This document shows, piece by piece, positions 43,088-51,104 of a DNA stretch of 64,000 nt (position 1 is the first letter of the stretch; every line of letters starts with the position of its first letter). Origin of the DNA: Streptosporangium sp. NBC_01495 (lineage in GTDB: Bacteria > Actinomycetota > Actinomycetes > Streptosporangiales > Streptosporangiaceae). Location of the stretch: NCBI RefSeq assembly GCF_036250735.1, contig NZ_CP109430.1, positions 2,170,001 to 2,234,000 on the forward strand, given 5' to 3'. The notes below the pieces were generated by a model that was not told the origin of the DNA, did no database searches, and saw only the letters and a program-made list of their open reading frames with translations. Made by a program: the position numbers and the translations under genes.

Positions 43088-43386
43088 AGCTGGGCGTGCT
43101 CGGTCGTGAGCAGGTGGACCCGCTGGGTGGTGTGCGCAGCGGCGTCGGCCGCGGCGGCCTTGCCGTGCTCTGAGCCGAACGCGGCGGCGCGGGCGTTCTC
43201 GTCGTCGAAGTAGAGCTCGTTCACCGAGTCGAACGGCGCGTCCTCGCCGTTGCTGACGCTCACCGTGTACTTGCGCAGCCCGGGAAGCCTCCTGGCGAAC
43301 TCGACGTGGTCCTCCACGACCCACTTCGCGAACTCCTCGTGGGACATGTTCTCCGCGCGCTTGAGCAGTGAGACGACTTTCAACAT
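43084..43386 (-). CDS. EthD domain protein (dimeric alpha+beta barrel)
   Basis: A 100-residue ferredoxin-fold protein: MLKVVSLLKRAENMSHEEFA, then WVVEDHVEFARRLPGLRKYT with the conserved His/Leu-Pro segment of EthD-like proteins. Relatives assist or catalyse small steps in ether and aromatic degradation. It lies inside the molybdenum hydroxylase operon, 40 bp after the molybdopterin subunit and overlapping the MoxR start, which argues for a catabolic role there. The partner reaction is unknown. Confidence 0.85.
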   Translation of the reverse strand: MLKVVSLLKRAENMSHEEFAKWVVEDHVEFARRLPGLRKYTVSVSNGEDAPFDSVNELYFDDENARAAAFGSEHGKAAAADAAAHTTQRVHLLTTEHAQL

Positions 43387-43426
43387 GGTTGTCGGTTCCT
43401 CCGGATCAGGTGGGTGTGCCGGGTGT

Positions 43427-44464
43427 TCAGGCGTCCCCGCGCGAGGACACCTCGCGCGGGGCGTCCTCGCGCAGGGCGTCCAGCCCGCGCAGGACGCGTT
43501 CGGGGGTGAAGGGCATCGCGGTGACGCGTACGCCACAGGCGTCGAAGATGGCGTTGGCGATGGCCGGGATCGGCGCGTTGGCGGTCATCTCGCCGATGCC
43601 CTTGGCGCCGTAGGGGCCGTTGCCCGCCGGGCGTTCCAGGAACAGGCTGTGCTGTACGGGGATGTCGGCCGGCCCCGGCATGAGATAGTCGGCGAAGTCG
43701 CGGGGCCCGTGGTCACGCCGGGGATAGTAGGGCTCGGTGGTCTCGAACAGGGCGTGCGACATGCCCATCCAGGCCCCGCCCTCGACCTGCTGGGTCGCCA
43801 TGGCCGGATTGAGCGCCCGGCCGATCTCGTAGGCGTTGTACAACTCCAGCACCTCGACCACCCCTGTCTCGTCGTCCACCTCGACGACGGCGACCGTGCA
43901 CGCGTGCGCCTGGCACGAGTCGGGGTCCATCTCTCCCGTCTCGGGCACCGGCACGCTCGGCTCCTTGAGGAAGATGCCGCGCCCGGAGATCGTGCGGCCG
44001 TGCTTGAAATGCGCGGCCAGGGCCAAATCGGTGATGTGGATGCTCGGCTCCTCCGAGCCCTTGAGCTTGATGACGCCGGTGCCGTCGGTCTCCAGGTCCC
44101 CGGCGTCGACCTCCAGCTCCTCGGCGGCGACCTCCAGCATCACGCCGCGCGCCTCGGCCGCCGCCATGATGACGGCGTTGCCGACGCGGTGGGTGCCCCG
44201 GCTGGCGAAGGTGCCCATGCAGTGCGGGCCGGTGTCGGTGTCGGCGGTGTTGACCAGGACGTTCTCGATCGGCAGGCCGAGCGTCTCGGCCGCGCACTGC
44301 GCGGCGATCGTCTTGATGCCCTGGCCGAGGTCCACCGAGGACAGCGTGATCACGAAGGTGCCCGTGGTCGTGGCGTGGATCAGCGCCTGTGAGGGGTCGC
44401 CGCCGAGGTTCATGCCGGTCGGGTAGTTCACCGAGGCGTACCCGCGCCCGCGCAGCCTGGCCAT
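43427..44464 (-). CDS. Molybdenum hydroxylase, molybdopterin subunit, C-terminal half
   Basis: 345 residues equal to the C-terminal half of a xanthine dehydrogenase-type large subunit: start MARLRGRGYASVNYPTGMNL, cofactor loops such as SSVDLGQGIKT and ASRGTHRVGNAV, and the active-site Glu in GPYGAKGIGEMTANAP (about 301). The N-terminal half is the preceding gene in the same reading frame, separated only by TAG GAC. Either the enzyme is genuinely made as two chains, as in nicotinate dehydrogenase NdhL/NdhM, or a nonsense mutation split it. ATG 44464 has GAGAGGGG and AGGA upstream, which favours real initiation. Confidence 0.88.
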   Translation of the reverse strand: MARLRGRGYASVNYPTGMNLGGDPSQALIHATTTGTFVITLSSVDLGQGIKTIAAQCAAETLGLPIENVLVNTADTDTGPHCMGTFASRGTHRVGNAVIMAAAEARGVMLEVAAEELEVDAGDLETDGTGVIKLKGSEEPSIHITDLALAAHFKHGRTISGRGIFLKEPSVPVPETGEMDPDSCQAHACTVAVVEVDDETGVVEVLELYNAYEIGRALNPAMATQQVEGGAWMGMSHALFETTEPYYPRRDHGPRDFADYLMPGPADIPVQHSLFLERPAGNGPYGAKGIGEMTANAPIPAIANAIFDACGVRVTAMPFTPERVLRGLDALREDAPREVSSRGDA

Positions 44465-44467
44465 GTC

Positions 44468-45853
44468 CTACAGCCCCTCTCGTGTCGTCGAGGACATCCG
44501 GCGGTACGCCTCGGGCAGCTCGTGCCCGGACATCTCCGCGGCCTTCTGGATCACTTCGACCAGGGCGGTGCCCTCGGCGACCTTGCGGTGGGCCTTGAGG
44601 TCCCCGTCGCGATAGGCGTTGAGGAGGCGCAACCGCAGCGGGTCCATGGACAGGGCCCTCGCGATCCGGTCCATCTGCGACTCCAGCGCGAAGTCGCCGA
44701 TGGTCACGCCGAACCCGCGCATCGCGCTGGAGGGCGTGCGGTTGGTGAACACGCAGTGGCAGTCGGCCCACACGTTCGGGATCGAGTACGGGCCTGGCAG
44801 GTGGGCGGCGGCCTTGGTGGTGCCGTACGGGGTGTGCCGGGCGTAGGCGCCGGAGTCGACGTACAGCGTGACCTTGCGGCCGATGATCCGGCCGTCGTCC
44901 ATCACGGCGTCCCTGATGTAGATGCGCTCGGCCGCGCGCGGCGAGGAGACCTGCATCTCCTCGTACCTGCCGTAGACGAACTTGACCGGGCGGTCGGTCA
45001 TCATGGCGGCCACGCACGCGACCGGCTCGACGACGACGTCGACCTTGCCGCCGAAGCCTCCGCCGACCGTCCCGCCGACGACGCGCAATTTGTTGAACGG
45101 GGTCTGCAGGATCAGCGCGGTGTTGTCGAGGGTGAAGAAGCACGCCTGGGTGTCGGAGTGGATGCGCAACCGCCCGTCGGCCTGCGGGATCACCACGCAG
45201 CCGGTGGTCTCGGTGGGGGCCTGCTCGATCGGCGCGGACTCGTAGCGCCACTCGAAGACGTGGTCGGCCTCCTCGAACGCCCTCTCCACGTCGCCGAACC
45301 GGATCCGCCGGCAGTGGTGTCCCTCGTAGGTGAAGAAGTTCCGGCCGTGGTACTCGTTGACCAGCGGCGCCCCCTCCGCCAGGGCCTCCTCGACGTCGAA
45401 GACGGCCGGCAGGTCCTCGTAGTCGACCCTGATCCTGGCCGCGCCCTCCAGGGCCGCCGCCTCGGACTCGGCGACCACCGCGCAGATCGGCTCGCCGAGG
45501 TAGCGGACCTTGTCCACGGCCAGGATCGGCTCGTCGTCCGGTCCGACGCCGATCAGCTTGAGCGGGGTGTAGAGGTTGTTCGGGATGTCCGCGTGGGTGA
45601 GGATCCGCGTGACGCCGGGCACGGCGAGGGCGCCGGTCAGGTCGACGCCCCTGATCCTGGCGTGGTGGCGGGCCGAGCGGTGCATCTTCAGGTGCAGCAT
45701 TCCCCGCGGGGCGACGTCCTCGAAGAACTCGGTCCTGCCGGTGACGTGCCCCAGCGCGTCGGAGCGCTGGACGACCGAGCCGATGACGGTGAAGTCGTCC
45801 TCGCGCTCGGCGGCGAAGGAGCCCTTGTCGATGGGGGCGAGCCGGTAGGTCAT
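44468..45853 (-). CDS. Molybdenum hydroxylase, molybdopterin subunit, N-terminal half
   Basis: 461 residues covering the aldehyde oxidase/xanthine dehydrogenase a/b hammerhead domain (DALGHVTGRTEFFEDVAPRG, about 31-50) and the first molybdopterin-binding domain with VVGGTVGGGFGGKVDVVVEP (about 235). It ends EAYRRMSSTTREGL with TAG, right at the boundary of the next domain. ATG 45853 overlaps the 2Fe-2S subunit stop by 4 bp. Together with the next gene it forms one full large subunit of about 806 residues, the normal total for this family. Confidence 0.9.
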   Translation of the reverse strand: MTYRLAPIDKGSFAAEREDDFTVIGSVVQRSDALGHVTGRTEFFEDVAPRGMLHLKMHRSARHHARIRGVDLTGALAVPGVTRILTHADIPNNLYTPLKLIGVGPDDEPILAVDKVRYLGEPICAVVAESEAAALEGAARIRVDYEDLPAVFDVEEALAEGAPLVNEYHGRNFFTYEGHHCRRIRFGDVERAFEEADHVFEWRYESAPIEQAPTETTGCVVIPQADGRLRIHSDTQACFFTLDNTALILQTPFNKLRVVGGTVGGGFGGKVDVVVEPVACVAAMMTDRPVKFVYGRYEEMQVSSPRAAERIYIRDAVMDDGRIIGRKVTLYVDSGAYARHTPYGTTKAAAHLPGPYSIPNVWADCHCVFTNRTPSSAMRGFGVTIGDFALESQMDRIARALSMDPLRLRLLNAYRDGDLKAHRKVAEGTALVEVIQKAAEMSGHELPEAYRRMSSTTREGL

Positions 45854-46368
45854 CGCGCCACCGTCCCTTCCACGGGCTGTCCCGGCTCCGCGCTCTCCCC
45901 GCGCCTGCGTCTGGCCGCGTCCAGGATCGCGATCATGATGGGCTGGTAGCCGGTACACCGGCAGACGTTGCCCGAGATCGCCTCGGCCACGTCCTCCTGG
46001 CTCGGATCGGGGTCGCGGTCCAGCAGGGCCTCGGCGACCATGATCATGCCCGCCGTGCAGAACCCGCACTGGGTGGCGAAGTTGTCGACGAAGGCGCTCT
46101 GCACCTCGTCGAGGTCCCCGCCGACGGCCACCCCCTCGAGCGTGCGGACCGAGCAGCCCGAGACCGTCTCCACGGCGACCAGGCACGCCGTCACGGGCCG
46201 GTCGTCGACCAGCACGGTGCAGGTGCCGCAGCTCCCCTGTGAGCAGCCGCGCTTGGCGGACGTGAGCCCCAGCGAGTCGCGCAGGGTCGCCAGGAGTGTG
46301 GTGCCCGGCCTGGCGATGAACTCCCGGGGTTCGCCGTTGACGACGAGCGAGACGATCTGTGACGACAT
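45850..46368 (-). CDS. Molybdenum hydroxylase, 2Fe-2S subunit
   Basis: A 172-residue subunit with both [2Fe-2S] clusters: plant-type ligands in KRGCSQGSCGTCTVLV plus ACL (about 40-64), and the second cluster in ATQCGFCTAGM and GNVCRCTGYQP (about 100-145). It transfers electrons from the molybdenum site to FAD. It stands between the FAD subunit (55 bp upstream) and the molybdopterin subunit (4-bp overlap), the usual medium-small-large order of the CoxMSL type. Confidence 0.95.
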   Translation of the reverse strand: MSSQIVSLVVNGEPREFIARPGTTLLATLRDSLGLTSAKRGCSQGSCGTCTVLVDDRPVTACLVAVETVSGCSVRTLEGVAVGGDLDEVQSAFVDNFATQCGFCTAGMIMVAEALLDRDPDPSQEDVAEAISGNVCRCTGYQPIMIAILDAARRRRGESAEPGQPVEGTVAR

Positions 46369-46423
46369 TGTCCGGCCCTTTCTGGGGGTGGGCGCGTATG
46401 AGCACATGGGGCGCGGGGGAGTG

Positions 46424-47227
46424 CTAGCCGGTGAAGGCCCGGCGCAGGTGCACGGGCAGGACGCGCGCCCGGTACCACGCGCTGGCGTAGGCGTCGTCGA
46501 AGGGGGCCGTGTCGGAGCGGGCGGCCTCTCCGGCCTCGGTCAAGACCTCGGGGCTCAGCGGGCGGTCCCGCAGCAGCCGCTCGGCCGACACCGCGCGTAC
46601 CGGGCGCGGGGCGACGCCGCCGAGGGCGATCCTGGTCGAGGTCACCACGCCGTCCTCGGTGCGCGTCACGGAGGCGACGGTCACGATGGACGCCGAGTTC
46701 AGCCTGCGGCGCATGGCCTTGTGGTAGTACCAGGTTCCCGGTTCCGGCAGTGTCACCACCACCGCCGTGACGAACTCGCCCCCGGCGACCCCCGAGGCGA
46801 GCACGTCGGCCACCGGGGCGTCGCGCCGCCCGCCGGGGCCCGCGATCTCGCACAGCGCGTCGAGGGCGAGCAGGCAGACCGCCAGATCGCCGTACGGCTG
46901 CGCGACGAAAAGGTTGCCGCCCACGGTCGCCAGGTTGCGGATCGTCGGGGAGGCGATCGTGCGCATCGCCGGACGCAGGAAGCCGAGCCCGGGATGCTCC
47001 TCGACGGACGACAGGGGAGCCGCCGCGCCGATCCTGGCCACGCCGTCGCGGACCTCGATCCCCGCCAGCCCGGCCCTTCGCAGGCTGATCAGCTCGCTCC
47101 CGGTCGCGGCCCCGCTGTTCACCAGCGGCATCACGACGGTGCCACCGCCCATGATCCAGCCGCCCCTCGCCGAGTGGGCCGCCACGGCCGCCGCGGACTC
47201 GGGTACGTGGACCGCCTGGATCATCAT
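46424..47227 (-). CDS. Molybdenum hydroxylase, FAD-binding (medium) subunit
   Basis: A 267-residue CoxM-like flavoprotein. The FAD pyrophosphate loops are GGWIMGGGTVVMPLVNSG (about 22-39) and TIASPTIRNLATVGGNLFVA (about 89-108). The C-terminal domain ends RARVLPVHLRRA. First gene of the operon; AGGGGG lies 7 nt before ATG 47227 (ATG 47224 is adjacent). The divergent 130-bp gap to the GntR gene carries a perfect 14-bp palindrome, the probable control point. Confidence 0.93.
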   Translation of the reverse strand: MMIQAVHVPESAAAVAAHSARGGWIMGGGTVVMPLVNSGAATGSELISLRRAGLAGIEVRDGVARIGAAAPLSSVEEHPGLGFLRPAMRTIASPTIRNLATVGGNLFVAQPYGDLAVCLLALDALCEIAGPGGRRDAPVADVLASGVAGGEFVTAVVVTLPEPGTWYYHKAMRRRLNSASIVTVASVTRTEDGVVTSTRIALGGVAPRPVRAVSAERLLRDRPLSPEVLTEAGEAARSDTAPFDDAYASAWYRARVLPVHLRRAFTG

Positions 47228-47256
47228 GGCCGGACCCCCTGCGTTACAAGCGGGTT

Positions 47257-47270
47257 AATTATCGATAATT
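47257..47270. promoter_or_regulatory. GntR operator between the hydroxylase operon and its regulator
   Basis: AATTATCGATAATT is a perfect 14-bp palindrome in an AT-rich island; a further half site (TGATTATCGG) follows directly. It lies 30 bp before the FAD-subunit start codon. Confidence 0.75.
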
Positions 47271-47366
47271 GATTATCGGCACCGTAGGCTGAGTGTCGTC
47301 CCGGAGTCAAGAGGGAGTCAAGGGAAGATCGATGAGCGAGAATCGACACTCGGTAGGATGCGCCCC

Positions 47367-48044
47367 ATGACCGAGGAGCCCTCCATGCTGCCGCGGCTGA
47401 CGCTGTCGCGGCAGATCCGCGACTCGCTGGTCAGCCGGATCGTCTCCGGCCAGTTCGGGCCCGGTGAGCGACTGGTGGAGACGCGTCTCGCGGCGACGTA
47501 CGGCACGAGCCAGGCACCCGTCCGCGAGGCGCTGCGCGAGCTGGAGGTCATGCGGCTGGTGGAGACCCAGCCGCGCAGGGGCACCTTCGTGCGCCCCTTC
47601 GTCCACGAGACACTCCGGGAGAGCTACGTCGTGCGGGCCGCGCTGGAGGAGACGGCCATCCGCCTGGCCCTGCTCGCCGGGAACGTTCCGGTGGAGGCGC
47701 TCGGAGCCGACGTGGCGGCGATGCGGGCCGCGGCAGTCGAGGGCGACGGCGAGGCGTCCATGCGAGCGAGCGTGTCCTTCCACCGGCGCATCGTCGAGGC
47801 GGCCCGTAACGAACTGCTCAGACTCTCCTGGGAGGGGCTGCAGATCGAGGCGCGCACGTCGGTCACGATGCTCGCGACCGGTGTGAACCTCCACGACATC
47901 GCCCGCGACCACGCCGAGCTGCTGGCGGTGATCGAGCGCGGCGACCTGGAGACGGCCTGCAAGCACGCCCGCGACCACCAGTGGCACTACGCCGACCTGC
48001 CGCACGACGCCCACGGCCGGATCCGCGACACCGCCGCCGGCTGA
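47367..48044 (+). CDS. GntR family regulator, FadR/FCD type
   Basis: About 225 residues: winged helix at about 10-70 (LVSRIVSGQFGPGERLVETR and GTSQAPVREALRELEVMRLV) and an all-helical FCD domain with putative metal-binding His/Asp residues (SFHRRIVEAARN, DHAELLAVIERGD). Such regulators usually release DNA on binding a carboxylic catabolite. It is divergent from the molybdenum hydroxylase operon and is its probable repressor. ATG 47367 is preferred; the in-frame ATG 47358 is 3 codons earlier. Confidence 0.92.
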   Translation: MTEEPSMLPRLTLSRQIRDSLVSRIVSGQFGPGERLVETRLAATYGTSQAPVREALRELEVMRLVETQPRRGTFVRPFVHETLRESYVVRAALEETAIRLALLAGNVPVEALGADVAAMRAAAVEGDGEASMRASVSFHRRIVEAARNELLRLSWEGLQIEARTSVTMLATGVNLHDIARDHAELLAVIERGDLETACKHARDHQWHYADLPHDAHGRIRDTAAG

Positions 48045-48197
48045 ATCGCCGCGCGTCCGGGGCTTTCGCGGTTGGAACCCGGCGACCGGGGTGGTCGTTG
48101 TCCCGAGGCCGTCTCGGGGTGGCTCGTCGTCCGGGTCGTCACATCACCCGGCACCGGAACCCGCTCTCGGAACTGGTCTCCTGGCCGGTGACCCAGG

Positions 48198-48220
48198 CTC
48201 CGTCGTCGGAGGCGACGGAG
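48198..48220. terminator. Possible hairpin between convergent regulator genes
   Basis: CTCCGTCG (48198-48205) pairs with CGACGGAG (48213-48220) around a 7-nt loop, between the GntR (ends 48044) and TetR (ends 48287) genes. No T tract; support is moderate. The rest of this 242-bp gap shows no gene. Confidence 0.4.
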
Positions 48221-48286
48221 GCTGACGGCGTGCCCGACCATCGGCCGCGCGTGATCTCCCGGCCGGGCTCCGCCTCGGCTACGCGC

Positions 48287-48928
48287 TCATTCGAATTGCC
48301 AGCGCCGGTTGACCTCCTCGACGCTGGGCGGCGGACCGGGCAGCGGATCCGCCGAGGGCAGGCGCAGGCCGTCCAGGACCAGGGTCAGGTAGCGGTTCCT
48401 GATCTCGGCGGTTCTGGCCTCGTCGCCGAGCCGGAGGCAGGCGATCTGCTCGAAGATCATCGCCACGTCGGCGACGGCCAGGCCGGGGCGGAGCACTCTC
48501 GCGTCCCTGGCCCGCTCGAAGATCCGTATGGTGAGCTCGTTCGCGCGGGCGGACGCGCGGTAGAGGTCCTCGCCGGGAGCGAAGGTCCCGGCCAGGTTGA
48601 TCACCAGGGAGTGGTTGTCGGCCTCCACGACGCGGCGGACGAACCCGGCGAAGGCGTCCCACGGGCCGTGCTCGCCGGTCAGGGAGGCCTCGGCCTCGGC
48701 GATGTAGCGGCTCAGGCCGTCCGAGCAGAGCCTGCGGAGCAGGTCCTCCTTGCCCGCGTAGCGGCGGTAGAGCGCGCTGATGCCCACCCCGGCCCGCTCG
48801 GCCACCGCGGAGATCGGGGCGCCGGGATCGGCGACGAAGACCGCGCGCGCGGCCTCCAGGATCACCTGGTCGTTACGGGCGGCCTGGGCCCTGCGGCCGT
48901 TCATCGGCCCCGGAGTGGCTGTCTCCAT
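48287..48928 (-). CDS. TetR/AcrR family transcriptional regulator
   Basis: A 213-residue repressor: NDQVILEAARAVFVADPGAP, then ISAVAERAGVGISALYRRYA and GKEDLLRRL form the DNA-binding domain (about 18-65); the C-terminal part has the all-helical fold of TetR ligand domains (FARARDARVL-like segment IRIFERARDARVLRPGLAV). The start at 48928 lacks a good ribosome site; ATG 48904 is an alternative. The upstream DNA is AT-rich (about 48930-48970). No obvious target is adjacent, so it may regulate a distant gene. Confidence 0.88.
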   Translation of the reverse strand: METATPGPMNGRRAQAARNDQVILEAARAVFVADPGAPISAVAERAGVGISALYRRYAGKEDLLRRLCSDGLSRYIAEAEASLTGEHGPWDAFAGFVRRVVEADNHSLVINLAGTFAPGEDLYRASARANELTIRIFERARDARVLRPGLAVADVAMIFEQIACLRLGDEARTAEIRNRYLTLVLDGLRLPSADPLPGPPPSVEEVNRRWQFE

Positions 48929-49084
48929 GCCGCCAATATAACGACCGGAACATAACATTCCATTCTGATGGGAGGTTCCGGCGCGAGGGGAGTTCCCGAT
49001 CCGTCTGGCACCCTGGTCAGGTGATCGAGAGTGCGTCGTGACGCCTCTCGCGACGGCCTCGGCGATCGCGGGGATCCCGGAGGA

Positions 49085-49840
49085 TCAGGTGGCTCGCGTG
49101 CCCGTACGGGTGGCGATGTGGGCGGGAGGGGCGATCCCGGCCGGGAGCAGGGGGTCGGGGACCGGGGCCAGCCAGGTGGTGGCCAGAGGCAGCTCGCCCG
49201 CCCAGATCCCCAGCCCGGCGTCGGGCCCCTCGCCGTCGTCGGGCGGCCCCGAACTCACCTTGACCGACGCCTCGGCCAGGGAGATCGCGAGGATCGTCGT
49301 CGCGGCGAGCTCCTTGCGGCTGGGCCGCCTGGCGTAGTCCCACTGGCCGGGGGCGGCGTGCTCGGTCAGGATCCGCAGCGCGGCCAGTTTCTCCGCACCC
49401 TCCAGGGCTCTGGGCACGCCGTAGACCATGGCGGAGCGGTAGTTGACGCCGTGCTCGAACACCGACCTGGCCAGGACGAGGCCGTCCACATGGGTGACCG
49501 TCACGCAGACCGTTCCCATGCCCGTTCCCGCTGTGCCCGCTGTGCCTGCCGTGTCCGCTGCGGCTCCCGGCCCGTCCGTGTCGGCGTCGGCGTTTCCGGT
49601 GGGGCGCGGCGCGGGCTCCCGGCCGGTCAGGCTCCCGCTGGCCACCGAGCCGTGCACGTAGAGATGGTCGGCGTCGAAGCCGTAGACCGTGGGGACCACC
49701 ATGGGCACACCGCCCGAGATCACTCCCAGGTGGCAGACGAATCCGGCGCCCAGCACCTCGTACAGGGCGGCGCGATCGGTGCGGCCCTTCTCCCGCAGGC
49801 GCCGGTGCCGGGTGCGCTCGGTTGCCGACAATTCGCTCAT
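49085..49840 (-). CDS. Pyridoxamine 5'-phosphate oxidase-like flavin-binding protein
   Basis: A 251-residue protein of the COG3467/NimA-like split-barrel family: LREKGRTDRAALYEVLGAGF, then HLGVISGGVPMVVPTVYGFD (about 34-53), LYVHGSVASG and RSVFEHGVNYRSAMVYGVPR. These bind FMN, F420 or haem in relatives; the ligand cannot be read here. A Gly/Ala/Thr-rich insertion (AADTAGTAGTAGTG, about 94-107) sits in a loop. It is monocistronic, with a repeat-rich upstream region. Confidence 0.85.
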   Translation of the reverse strand: MSELSATERTRHRRLREKGRTDRAALYEVLGAGFVCHLGVISGGVPMVVPTVYGFDADHLYVHGSVASGSLTGREPAPRPTGNADADTDGPGAAADTAGTAGTAGTGMGTVCVTVTHVDGLVLARSVFEHGVNYRSAMVYGVPRALEGAEKLAALRILTEHAAPGQWDYARRPSRKELAATTILAISLAEASVKVSSGPPDDGEGPDAGLGIWAGELPLATTWLAPVPDPLLPAGIAPPAHIATRTGTRAT

Positions 49841-49879
49841 GAGGCGACATTCAATCAGGTGACCTCGGAGTTCGGGCAT

Positions 49880-50075
49880 TTCGCGGTTCGAGTCACCTCG
49901 AAGTTCGGGCCGTGGTTCGGGTCCCCTGGAGTCCGGGCCGCCCGTGGTTCGGGTCTCCCGGAGTCCGAGCGCCTGCGGACCGGGCGTTCCGTGGTTCGGG
50001 TCTCCCGGAGTCCGGGCACTCGCGGGCCGGGTGTTCCGTGGTTCGGGTGTTCCGTGGTTCGGGCCGCTCCGGGAA
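49880..50075. repeat. Degenerate tandem repeat (about 26-bp units)
   Basis: At least six imperfect units of the form GTGGTTCGGGTCTCCCGGAG then TCCGGGC run from about 49880 to 50075. They lie between the PPOX-family gene and the small peptide gene, and no protein-coding frame is apparent. Like the array at 23020-23215, unit boundaries are blurred and spacers are absent. Confidence 0.75.
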
Positions 50076-50117
50076 GGATCCGTGAGGAGCCCGCGGCCGG
50101 AACGACGGCGGAACCGA

Positions 50118-50143
50118 GAAAGACCCGCCGTGGCGGGTCTTTC
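50118..50143 (-). terminator. Terminator of the small peptide gene
   Basis: GAAAGACCCGCC (50118-50129) pairs perfectly with GGCGGGTCTTTC (50132-50143). It lies 19 bp past the stop of the small ORF on the minus strand. Confidence 0.85.
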
Positions 50144-50161
50144 GCGAGGAGGCCGGACGAG

Positions 50162-50335
50162 TCAGGCAGCGGACGTGGGGCCGCTCGTCCGTGGAAAGCG
50201 CAGGACATTTCGGCCCGTGTAGGCGCTGAGGTCGACGACCTTGGCGTCACCGGCCACGCCTCGGCGTGTCGCGGAACGAATGTCCCTGATCTTGAGCCGT
50301 GCGACATATGGTGGCACGACCACAAGTCTCTTCAT
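50162..50335 (-). CDS. Small basic protein, 57 residues, unknown
   Basis: The ORF codes MKRLVVVPPYVARLKIRDIR, then SATRRGVAGDAKVVDLSAYT and a tail GRNVLRFPRTSGPTSAA. It has a Gly-rich ribosome site (GGGGGG 4 nt before ATG), an AT-rich promoter-like stretch upstream (TTATAA on the minus strand near 50363) and a perfect terminator immediately downstream. It is therefore a transcription unit of its own. No signal peptide, Cys or known motif. The rest of 50336-50639 shows no other supported gene. Confidence 0.55.
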   Translation of the reverse strand: MKRLVVVPPYVARLKIRDIRSATRRGVAGDAKVVDLSAYTGRNVLRFPRTSGPTSAA

Positions 50336-50639
50336 TGAGCCCCCCGGCGTGATGGTTCCGTTATAAGAAGTATCTACAGAGCGCCGCATAAGACTGCCGT
50401 AAAGACCAGGTCAACAGGGGAGTGGGTGCCCCGAGGGGGATCGCGGATCCAGGCCCGGGGTGCGGCCGGGACGGCGTGGGATCCGCCGCCGGATGATCCG
50501 GGTGCGTCGCCGCATGATCCGCCCCCTTTCCGGGCTCGCCGTGCTCCGCGTCCTGTGACGCCGGTCCGCCGGCCGCTCGCGCGTCCGGCTCGCACGGTTG
50601 CCCGTGCGAGCCAAACCTAGTCCGCCCCGCCCCTCTCGA

Positions 50640-51104
50640 TCAACCGCTTTGGCTACGCAGGGCTCCAGGAACCATACGGGTGGTGACGGCGATCCGGTTC
50701 CACGCGTTGATCGTCGAGATGGTCACGACCAGTGCGGCCAGCACCTCCGGCTCGTAGTGCCTGGCGGCCTCCTCCCACACCTCGTCCGGCACCGTCTCGC
50801 CGCGGTCGCTGAGCCGGGTGGCCTCCTCGGCCAGGGCGAGGGCCGCCCGCTCGGCGTCGCTGAAGAAGGGCGTCTCCCGCCAGGCCACCACCGAGAACAG
50901 CCGCTCGTCGCTCTCCCCGGCCGCCTTGGCGTCGTGGGAGTGCATGTCGACGCAGAAGGCGCAGCCGTTGATCTGGCTGACCCGCAGCTTGACCAGCTCC
51001 TTCGTGGTGTGCGGCAACCCGCTGTCGGTCAGGTACTTCTCCAGCCTCAGCATGGCCCGGTAGGCCTCGGGGGCGAGTTCGCCGATGTCCATCCGCTGCT
51101 TCAT
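50640..51104 (-). CDS. AhpD-like carboxymuconolactone decarboxylase-family protein (COE partner of ECF41)
   Basis: A 154-residue all-helical protein with the redox pair in INGCAFCVDMHSHDA (Cys-x-x-Cys, about 47-61) and the proton-relay His, as in AhpD alkylhydroperoxidase-like proteins. It overlaps the ECF41 sigma gene by 4 bp. Genes of this type (COE: carboxymuconolactone decarboxylase, oxidoreductase or epimerase) are the defining neighbours and main targets of ECF41 sigma factors. Likely function: peroxide-linked or redox protection. Confidence 0.9.
   Translation of the reverse strand: MKQRMDIGELAPEAYRAMLRLEKYLTDSGLPHTTKELVKLRVSQINGCAFCVDMHSHDAKAAGESDERLFSVVAWRETPFFSDAERAALALAEEATRLSDRGETVPDEVWEEAARHYEPEVLAALVVTISTINAWNRIAVTTRMVPGALRSQSG

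Noticed and set aside
50374-50595. 73-codon minus-strand ORF upstream of the small peptide gene
   Set aside because: Arg/Gly-rich composition typical of non-coding GC-rich DNA and it overlaps the probable promoter of the 57-residue gene.
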